NCBI GenBank assembly: GCA_035318785.1
Contig: DATHDZ010000212.1
Span: 1-13,475, forward strand
Reading direction: 5' to 3'
Length of the DNA stretch: 13,475 bases
DNA from: CAIYRG01 sp035318785
Lineage (GTDB): Bacteria; Pseudomonadota; Alphaproteobacteria; Micropepsales; Micropepsaceae
Below the pieces are notes generated by a model. That model did not search any database, was not told the origin of the DNA, and saw only the letters and a program-made list of their open reading frames with translations. Position 1 is the stretch's first letter. Each line of letters opens with the position of its first letter. Below are positions 8,539 to 13,475 of the stretch, in pieces. A program made the position numbers and the translations under genes.

Positions 8539-8651
8539 ACTCTGACAAAATCTGCTGTCACTCTATCTCATGTGATCGCCACAATTCTGCCTTGCTTTGT
8601 TCCTTCGGCAACCGAGTGGCGTCGTGCGCGTATTCCAGGAGTGAAAGAAAC

Positions 8652-8657
8652 AAGGAG
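8652..8657 (+). promoter_or_regulatory. Ribosome binding site of the Pro/Ala-rich gene
   Basis: AAGGAG, 6 bases before the first of three consecutive ATG codons (8664, 8667, 8670). It rules out the longer open frame reaching back to 8592. The 138-base divergent region 8526-8663 must hold promoters for both this gene and the nitrilase; I find no convincing -35/-10 pair in either direction. Confidence 0.75.
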
Positions 8658-8663
8658 ACGGCT

Positions 8664-9179
8664 ATGATGATGAACGATCTGCGTGAAATTCCTGCGCCTC
8701 CCGTCGATGGAGGAAGCACCCCAAAGATCGTCGCAGCGCTTGTCGTTGCGCTCGGTGTTGTTGCGATTGGCGCATATTCCTACGAGACGGGAACGTGGAC
8801 CTCGCAGCCCCAGCAGGTGGCGGCATCCCAGCCCGTTCCGCCGCCTGAGCCTGTGGTCAGCGCGGCGCCGAGCGAAGCGCCCCCGCCGGCACTCGCCGAC
8901 CTGCCACCCGCGCCTGCGAAGAATTCCCCCGCGCAAACTTCGACGCAGGCCGCCGCCGCGACGCCGCCGGTGAGAGTCGCAAGGGCCCAAGCCCCTGCAC
9001 CGGTATTGCCTCAAGCCCCAGCTTCGCAGCCGACGGAAAGCGTTGCCGCCCCGGCAGCGCCAGAGATTGCTCCGCCCGCCGCGACGATTCCCGAACCACC
9101 TGCATCGCCGCCCGTGAGTGCGCCGCCGCAGGAAGCGCCTGCACCGGAGGCGCCTGCGCAACCTACGCCTCAGCCGTAA
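8664..9179 (+). CDS. Membrane-anchored proline/alanine-rich protein of unknown function
   Basis: I do not recognise this gene. The 171-residue product starts MMMNDLREIP, has one hydrophobic segment at about 22-39 (IVAALVVALGVVAIGAYS), and then about 120 residues dominated by Pro, Ala, Gln, Glu, Ser and Thr, with no cysteine; by my count about three in ten residues after position 48 are proline. The few basic residues sit near VRVARAQ. The short N-terminal segment before the helix and the long tail suggest a single-pass inner-membrane protein with a disordered, extended periplasmic region. The layout resembles the first two thirds of TonB, but there is no C-terminal globular domain. A low-complexity tail in GC-rich DNA could mislead, but the strong ribosome binding site and the terminator just downstream argue for a real gene. 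It stands alone as a transcription unit. Confidence 0.75.
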   Translation: MMMNDLREIPAPPVDGGSTPKIVAALVVALGVVAIGAYSYETGTWTSQPQQVAASQPVPPPEPVVSAAPSEAPPPALADLPPAPAKNSPAQTSTQAAAATPPVRVARAQAPAPVLPQAPASQPTESVAAPAAPEIAPPAATIPEPPASPPVSAPPQEAPAPEAPAQPTPQP

Positions 9180-9203
9180 TCCGATGGGTGGTCGTCATTG
9201 ATC

Positions 9204-9243
9204 CTGCGTCACCGCGAGGCGTGAAGCCCTCGCGGTGACGCAG
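9204..9243. terminator. Perfect 16-bp-stem hairpin between convergent genes (bidirectional terminator)
   Basis: CTGCGTCACCGCGAGG (9204-9219) and its exact reverse complement (9228-9243) flank an 8-base loop. It lies 24 bases after the stop of the plus-strand Pro/Ala-rich gene and 25 bases after the stop of the minus-strand cluster's last gene. Neither side has a long T run directly after the stem, so it may act with Rho or as a 3' end stabiliser. A dispersed palindromic repeat is the alternative. Confidence 0.7.
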
Positions 9244-9244
9244 C

Positions 9245-9257
9245 GCGTCCGTGACGC
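9245..9257. terminator. Second small hairpin in the convergent gap
   Basis: GCGTC-CGT-GACGC, a 5-bp stem with a 3-base loop, follows the large hairpin directly; ATTTT at 9266-9270 lies 8 bases further on. On the plus strand this stem and downstream T stretch may help terminate the Pro/Ala-rich transcript. Confidence 0.35.
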
Positions 9258-9268
9258 TGTGACAAATT

Positions 9269-10195
9269 TTAGCCGCGGCTTCCCGGGCACAGTTCGAGCG
9301 TGACGTCAGGCCAGCCCAGTGCGGGCGCGCCGATGGCGGAAATGCTCAGCCTGTTGCCGTCTTGGGGATCGAACAGCATGATCACCTTGTCGGTCATCGG
9401 GTTGATGAACTGTCCTTCGCGTGATCCGTTGACGATCAACTGGCCGGCAATCGTCGTGCCGGAATTTATGATCGTGCCGGTCAAGGCTTCTTCGCCGCGG
9501 CCGGTCTTGATGCGCGCGCCCGATTTGAAATACGCGGACTCGCAGGCGCCGCCGGCATTGCGCCAGGCGCCCGCCATCAGCCCGGCGACTTTGTCCGACT
9601 CATCGGGCACTCCGCCTGCACTTATCGGTGAGGTTACACCGGCCGGCACCCCAAGCGCGGTTCGGGTGCGAATGCGCACGCCGCTATCGTCGAGGATTTG
9701 CAATGACGCCTGGAAGACCGCGGGCGGCGGCACATTCAACGGCGTTTCGGCCTGTGTGATGTAGAGACGATTGTTCGCGGCGACCAGGATTTCGGCGAGG
9801 ATGCGCGTCGCCGGCGTTTCCACCGTCAAGCGTCGCGTCAGGTGCAAGTCAATATTGTTCAGCCCGTCATATTTCACCGCGCCTTTGGCTCTGATTGCTT
9901 CTCTGGCTTGGTCGACGGCAGTGCTGATTTCGTCTTTCGCATTGGCGTAGTCGACCACCGTTACCGTGTAGGTCCCGCTCAGCCGCGAGCCGGGAGGCGC
10001 AATCGCGGTGAAGATTCGTGCACTAAGATTGGTGCCTTTCGCGGTTCTGTACGGTGCTTGCGTCATGGTAGGTTCGCCCGGAAGATTGACGCTGAAGAAA
10101 TTCTCCCGGTTGGCATATTCGTCCCACGTCTGTGCGCAGGCCGCGCCGGAGAAGAACAAAACCGCGATAGCAGGAATAAGTCTGACGAAGCGCAT
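9269..10195 (-). CDS. Exported protein of unknown function, two-part
   Basis: I do not recognise a named family. The 308-residue product has a clear Sec signal peptide (MRFVRLIPAIAVLFFSGAACA, predicted cut before Gln22); Cys20 lacks a proper lipobox, so it is probably not a lipoprotein. Residues about 30-170 look like one alpha/beta domain beginning ENFFSVNLPGEPT, reminiscent of PsbP/DUF1795-like periplasmic proteins; this likeness is from memory and weak. After a Gly/Pro linker (about 180-200), residues 205-305 form a probable beta-rich domain beginning LMAGAWRNAGG, with Cys218 and Cys303, the only mature cysteines, as a likely disulfide. GGAG 7 bases before the ATG supports the start. It lies 35 bases after the tannase-like gene and ahead of a strong hairpin, so it is probably the last gene of the minus-strand operon. 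Confidence 0.8.
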   Translation of the reverse strand: MRFVRLIPAIAVLFFSGAACAQTWDEYANRENFFSVNLPGEPTMTQAPYRTAKGTNLSARIFTAIAPPGSRLSGTYTVTVVDYANAKDEISTAVDQAREAIRAKGAVKYDGLNNIDLHLTRRLTVETPATRILAEILVAANNRLYITQAETPLNVPPPAVFQASLQILDDSGVRIRTRTALGVPAGVTSPISAGGVPDESDKVAGLMAGAWRNAGGACESAYFKSGARIKTGRGEEALTGTIINSGTTIAGQLIVNGSREGQFINPMTDKVIMLFDPQDGNRLSISAIGAPALGWPDVTLELCPGSRG

Positions 10196-10230
10196 GGATC
10201 TACTCCAACTTGTCCAAAACGAGGATGGGC

Positions 10231-11898
10231 TTACTGTTTCGCGCAGGCAAAGCTCGCGGCCGCGTTGGGATCGCCCTTGCCGTCATAGCGCGGATAAAGC
10301 GGGTAGAGGCACATGGGACGCGACGCCGAGACTTGGAACGGCGCCTTCGTCTCCTGTGTGACCTGCATGAGTGCGCCCGGGGCTTTGCCCGTGTCCACCC
10401 AACCGTCCAACGCGCCCAGGAGATCGACCTTGGCCGGCACCGCGGCGCCGGAACTCATGACGCCGTTGCCCGGATGGTTCACGCCGGGCGTCACATAGAA
10501 GCGGATGAACTGATCCGCACGTGCCGCCCCCATCTTAGCGACGACGGATTTGTAATAGGTGATTTCCTGCATGACGCTTCGCTGATAGTCGGCGCCATTT
10601 CCCTTCAGGATCAGTTTGCCGCCGCGCGCGAGAAATGCCGACAGGTCGGGATTGGTCGTATCGAACATATCCGAAATCTCGCGAATTCGACCGGCGAATT
10701 CCTGCGTCGAGAATTGCAGCGGATTGAACTTCGCGTCGCGCACGAACATGTACCGCACAAAGCCATTCGAATTGGCCCACGCGACCGACTGCACTTTCTC
10801 GGATGGAATCGGGAAATGTGGCGGCTCGGCGCCCGTCACGGAATCGGTCATTCCGCCGGGCTGATCCTCGCTGCCATAGCTCCAGCCGGGAAAACCGGTC
10901 ACGCCATTGGCCAGCGCAAACGGATAATCGAAGCGCCGATGTACAATTCTGTCGGCTTCGATTTGCGCATCCGAAAGACAGGTATCGCCCGTGTCGGCGC
11001 CGTTCGCGCAGCGCAGCGTTTTCGCGTCGAACACGCCAAGGCATTTTTCGTAAGCGCTGATGACGCCATCGGCCAGGCCGTCGAGCGTGTCACAGGCGGC
11101 GTTGACGGCGCTCATAAGCAACTTGACCTTCGCGGGGCTGATCCAGCCGCCGCTCTGCTGAAGCACAGCGACCTTGTTCCGCACCAGATTGATGCCGGTA
11201 TAGTTTGCGACCGGCACGACGCTCACGATGCCGTCGAAATCCGCCGGGAAGCGTTGCGCCATCATCAGGGCTTCGCGCCCGCCTTCCGAGCCTCCGAAAT
11301 AATAGATTTTCGCAGGTGCCCGGTCGTAAAACACTGTGGCGATGCGGCGGCCGACGTCGTGCGTTTTCTTGTACGCGCCATAGGCCATATTGACGAGCGA
11401 CTCCTGGTTCAACGCAAAGGCCTGCGCTTCTGGAAGCTTGGCGTTTTGGTGGCCGGAGTCCGTGCCCCACGTCGCAAACCCACGCGCAACAGGAACCGGC
11501 GTGTCTCGCCTGGCATCACGTAGCGGCGCGAGTCCCGTGATGAGCGTGCCATTGCTGCCGCCGCCGCCATATTGCACCGCCTTGCCGTTCCATTGGCTCG
11601 GCAGGTTCACCTCGAAATTGATCGGCGGCGCATCGGGATCGACGGGGGCAATCGCGCCCAGCACCTTGCAGTAGTCCCGCGTCGCACCCGGCATTAGGGG
11701 ATCGGCCGGAACCATTTGCATCTGCGCCGATGTGATCGCGGCGCCTCCGCTCGGAAGGCCGATGTCGCTCGCGGCGATCTTCAGCGTCGCAAGGTCGGCG
11801 CAGCCGGTCGCGGCGCCTGCCCGAACGGAGGATGCGGCGATGAGTGCGATGGCGGCAGCTCCACTCGCGAGGGCGCGAGAAAACGCGTATCGAACCAT
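10231..11898 (-). CDS. Secreted tannase/feruloyl-esterase-family hydrolase, variant active-site motif
   Basis: Member of the tannase/feruloyl esterase family (Pfam PF07519), alpha/beta-hydrolases that cleave esters of plant phenolic acids such as gallate or ferulate. The 555 residues start with a Sec signal peptide (cut near 26-30). The predicted catalytic residues are Ser204 in FGGSEGGREA, Asp437 in LKGNGAD and His475 in PGVNHPGNG. The lid and calcium-binding segment is clear: CDTLDGLADGVI at 269-280, then Cys286, Cys297 and Cys307. The C-terminal RPMCLYPLYPRYDGKGD is typical. Most family members have Cys directly before the Ser and directly after the His, forming a disulfide (CS-D-HC motif). 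Here these positions are Gly203 and Pro476, while eight other cysteines remain. The ATG has AAGGAG 7 bases upstream and lies 15 bases after the preceding gene's stop. Function as an esterase is probable; the substrate is unknown. Confidence 0.9.
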   Translation of the reverse strand: MVRYAFSRALASGAAAIALIAASSVRAGAATGCADLATLKIAASDIGLPSGGAAITSAQMQMVPADPLMPGATRDYCKVLGAIAPVDPDAPPINFEVNLPSQWNGKAVQYGGGGSNGTLITGLAPLRDARRDTPVPVARGFATWGTDSGHQNAKLPEAQAFALNQESLVNMAYGAYKKTHDVGRRIATVFYDRAPAKIYYFGGSEGGREALMMAQRFPADFDGIVSVVPVANYTGINLVRNKVAVLQQSGGWISPAKVKLLMSAVNAACDTLDGLADGVISAYEKCLGVFDAKTLRCANGADTGDTCLSDAQIEADRIVHRRFDYPFALANGVTGFPGWSYGSEDQPGGMTDSVTGAEPPHFPIPSEKVQSVAWANSNGFVRYMFVRDAKFNPLQFSTQEFAGRIREISDMFDTTNPDLSAFLARGGKLILKGNGADYQRSVMQEITYYKSVVAKMGAARADQFIRFYVTPGVNHPGNGVMSSGAAVPAKVDLLGALDGWVDTGKAPGALMQVTQETKAPFQVSASRPMCLYPLYPRYDGKGDPNAAASFACAKQ

Positions 11899-11905
11899 CG
11901 GCTCT

Positions 11906-11911
11906 CTCCTT
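11906..11911 (-). promoter_or_regulatory. Ribosome binding site of the tannase-like gene
   Basis: AAGGAG on the minus strand, 7 bases ahead of the ATG at 11898 and two bases after the stop of the preceding gene. It fixes the start and shows the two genes are packed in one operon. Confidence 0.75.
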
Positions 11912-11913
11912 GT

Positions 11914-12792
11914 TCAGAAGTCGGGTTTGTCGGCCACCGGAATCGGATGCAAATTGTAATTGAAGACGTCCTTGCCGCCGTCCTCGGCGCAAACGGATTC
12001 CTCGATCGCCACATTGTTCCTACGCCAGATATTCTTCAGCGTAAGCGGCCCGTTGAAGGTGTCGGGGTCTTCCACGGTCACGATGACGGTCAGGCTCTTG
12101 GCGTCCGGACTGATGGTGAAGCGTTCCACCACGTGCAGTTTGTCGGTGTGCGGCGTGCGGAAATTGTCGATGAAGTGGTTCTTGCCGCCCGCCAATCCGA
12201 TCGTATCCACCACGAAGGTGTCGCCGTCTTCGTAATGGCCGATGGAGTCGCCGAACCAGGACGGTTTCACATTGGCCGAATGCTTGTCGGTGAGAGCAAT
12301 GTGGCGGACGAAGCTGTTGCGCTGCCACAGCATCAAAACTTGCTTAGGCGTCTGGATGAAATAGAGGGGTTCGAGAAAGAGGAGCTGTCCGGGAACGCCG
12401 CCGGGCCAGCAGCGCGATTGGGCATTGAAGGGAAGCTTGCGTTTTCCGCTCAGCAATTCATCGTTGGTTTCCTGTATCTGCTTGGCGGCCCAGGGCTTCA
12501 GGATCGGGTCCTTCGTGTTCATGATGGAAACCGTCAGCTCGCCGTCCCGGTACAAGCCTCCGTTCTGGATTTGGCTGTTATAGGGATAAGCGGGATCGGT
12601 CTTCATCGGCCCGTGACCGGCACCGGGCGGCGGGTCCAGCTGATAGTCCCAGAAATTCACGTTCCAGGCGAATTCCCGCCCACCAAGCTCCGGGATGGAA
12701 TCCTTCGCCGGCGCGGCGGCCCACGCATATGCGACAGACGCGATCGCTGCGATCGCCGTCAAACCTGCGCCCGTGAAGAATTGCCGTCTCAT
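11914..12792 (-). CDS. Exported protein of an uncharacterised family (second of two tandem paralogues)
   Basis: The 292-residue product begins MRRQFFTGAGL followed by an Ala/Ile-rich stretch and cut sites near 23-27; the RRQFF start resembles a Tat signal, though Sec is possible. Mature features: LKPWA at 98-102, Cys128 in RCWPGGVPG, YFIQTPKQVL at 144-153, SIGHYEDGDTFVVDT at 183-197, FRTPHTDKLHV at 211-221, TVEDPDTFNGP at 239-249, and Cys268. I know similar proteins only as hypothetical secreted proteins, often in several copies, in soil alphaproteobacteria and acidobacteria; no function is established to my knowledge. It resembles the upstream neighbour throughout, including both cysteines and the ending KPDF/RPDF. 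The frame is open back to 13008, overlapping that neighbour, but the signal peptide and GAGGAG 7 bases upstream place the start at 12792. It lies 20 bases after the neighbour's stop. Confidence 0.87.
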   Translation of the reverse strand: MRRQFFTGAGLTAIAAIASVAYAWAAAPAKDSIPELGGREFAWNVNFWDYQLDPPPGAGHGPMKTDPAYPYNSQIQNGGLYRDGELTVSIMNTKDPILKPWAAKQIQETNDELLSGKRKLPFNAQSRCWPGGVPGQLLFLEPLYFIQTPKQVLMLWQRNSFVRHIALTDKHSANVKPSWFGDSIGHYEDGDTFVVDTIGLAGGKNHFIDNFRTPHTDKLHVVERFTISPDAKSLTVIVTVEDPDTFNGPLTLKNIWRRNNVAIEESVCAEDGGKDVFNYNLHPIPVADKPDF

Positions 12793-12799
12793 GCTACCG

Positions 12800-12805
12800 C
12801 TCCTC
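12800..12805 (-). promoter_or_regulatory. Ribosome binding site deciding the start of the second paralogue
   Basis: GAGGAG on the minus strand, 7 bases ahead of the ATG at 12792-12790 and inside the 20-base gap after the previous stop. It argues against the long in-frame extension to 13008. Confidence 0.75.
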
Positions 12806-12812
12806 GTGCTTC

Positions 12813-13475
12813 TTAAAAGTCCGGCCGGTTGGCGACCGGGATGCCGTAGTCGAAAAGATTGTGATTTCCCTCGGAACAAACAAATTCCGTGAACGGTAGC
12901 TGGCCGCGCTGCAAGCGGACCATCCCCTTCCACGGCTGATTGAACGTGCCCGGGTCGTCGACCGTGACCTCGATTTCGATGGTCTTGCCGCCCGCCGTCA
13001 AGCGCCAACGCTCCGTCACATGGAGCTTGTCGGTGTGTGGCGTGCGGAATTGGTCGACGAACGCCTTGGTCGTCAACCCGATCGTGTCCACGACCAGCGT
13101 GTCGCCATTTTCGTAATGGCCGACGGACTCGCCGTACCAGGAGGCTTCCGGATTCTTCGAATGGGGCACGTCCATATAGACATGGCGCACGTTCGAATCT
13201 TCGGACGCGATGATCAGGACTTCCTTCGGCGTCTGGACAAAATAGAACGGTCCCCCGTCCAGCATGAAAACCGGAACGCCCGCCGGCTTGCAGGAGGAGC
13301 CCGGCGTGTAGCCGATCTTGCCTTTGAGGACCTCATCATTGTCCTTCTTCATGACCTCCTTGGCCCATGGCTTCAGATTGGGATTGGTCAGGTCGGCGAT
13401 GCGATAGGTCGGCTGGATGCCCAAGCGCCTTGCCTCCGCATTGCTGTAATGGGGATGGGCCGGACCGTTGGCGAT
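12813..13475 (-). CDS. Uncharacterised-family protein (first of two tandem paralogues; N-terminus outside the window)
   Basis: The frame is open to the right edge, giving 220 C-terminal residues starting IANGPAHPHYSNAEARRLG; the TTG at 13424 is internal, not a start. Relative to its paralogue about 60 residues are missing, so a signal peptide probably lies outside. Numbered from the window edge, visible motifs are LKPWA at 34-38, Cys62 in SSCKPAGVP, FYFVQTPKEVL at 77-87, ESVGHYENGDTLVVDT at 116-131, FRTPHTDKLHV at 143-153, TVDDPGTFNQP at 171-181, Cys200 and the end RPDF. All align with the downstream gene, the longest exact block being the 11 residues FRTPHTDKLHV. The two look like an old tandem duplication that has diverged well, since the DNA is no longer obviously repeated. 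Function is unknown; the operon context suggests a periplasmic or secreted role together with the tannase-like enzyme. Confidence 0.87.
   Translation of the reverse strand: MANGPAHPHYSNAEARRLGIQPTYRIADLTNPNLKPWAKEVMKKDNDEVLKGKIGYTPGSSCKPAGVPVFMLDGGPFYFVQTPKEVLIIASEDSNVRHVYMDVPHSKNPEASWYGESVGHYENGDTLVVDTIGLTTKAFVDQFRTPHTDKLHVTERWRLTAGGKTIEIEVTVDDPGTFNQPWKGMVRLQRGQLPFTEFVCSEGNHNLFDYGIPVANRPDF

Noticed and set aside
8570..8586. A CRP/FNR-like site (TGTG-N5-CACA) ahead of the nitrilase.
   Set aside because: Only four bases per half match and the spacing is wrong for TGTGA-N6-TCACA; it is likely chance.
8592..8663. A longer start for the Pro/Ala-rich protein.
   Set aside because: AAGGAG lies 6 bases before the ATG at 8664, and the upstream residues add nothing recognisable.
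10210..12816. Plus-strand open frames of 437 and 366 codons opposite the tannase-like gene and the second paralogue.
   Set aside because: The minus-strand products have signal peptides, family motifs and ribosome binding sites; the plus-strand ones have none.
12793..13008. A 72-residue N-terminal extension of the second paralogue.
   Set aside because: It would overlap the upstream coding region and hide a clear signal peptide; GAGGAG supports the start at 12792.
1..13475. CRISPR arrays, transposases, integrases, tRNA or attachment sites.
   Set aside because: I saw no regular repeats, no mobile-element proteins and no tRNA-like fold on reading both strands; base composition looks even throughout.

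Overview
The window reads as a chromosomal segment of a GC-rich (roughly 60% by eye) Gram-negative bacterium, most likely an alphaproteobacterium. The basis is the adjacent glmU-glmS pair, the RND efflux system, the many exported proteins, and the style of the secreted unknown family at the right end. Placement below class is inference; a soil or rhizosphere lineage such as Micropepsales/Rhizomicrobium or a Bradyrhizobium relative would fit. I see no rRNA, tRNA, CRISPR array, insertion sequence or phage gene.

Layout. (1) 1-3065, plus strand: the 3' part of glmU, then, 3 bases later, a complete glmS. Together they make glucosamine-6-phosphate and UDP-GlcNAc for peptidoglycan and LPS. A very GC-rich hairpin begins at the last base of the glmS stop codon. 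(2) 3241-7574, plus strand: a two-gene tripartite efflux operon, an MdtA-like periplasmic adaptor and an MdtB/MdtC-like RND pump, with stop and start codons overlapping by one base. No outer-membrane channel gene or regulator accompanies them. (3) 7587-8525, minus strand: a solitary nitrilase with an intact Glu-Lys-Cys triad, convergent with the pump. (4) 8664-9179, plus strand: a small membrane-anchored proline/alanine-rich protein, divergent from the nitrilase. (5) 9204-9257: a perfect 16-bp-stem hairpin plus a smaller one, between convergent genes. (6) 9269-13475, minus strand: four closely spaced genes read right to left. They are two tandem paralogues of an uncharacterised secreted family (the first cut by the window edge), a tannase/feruloyl-esterase-family hydrolase, and a secreted protein of unknown function. 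The last three have visible signal peptides; the signal of the first lies outside the window.

How the genes fit together. Regions 1 and 2 are core metabolism plus a drug/solute exporter with no visible functional link. The nitrilase and the minus-strand cluster suggest catabolism of plant-derived or aromatic compounds, but only the nitrilase and tannase-like families support this. The least described part is the exported four-gene cluster. Its tannase-like enzyme has lost both cysteines of the family's usual CS-D-HC catalytic disulfide while keeping Ser, Asp, His, the calcium-binding segment and eight other cysteines. Its two paralogous partners share a strongly conserved motif of unknown function and a conserved cysteine pair.
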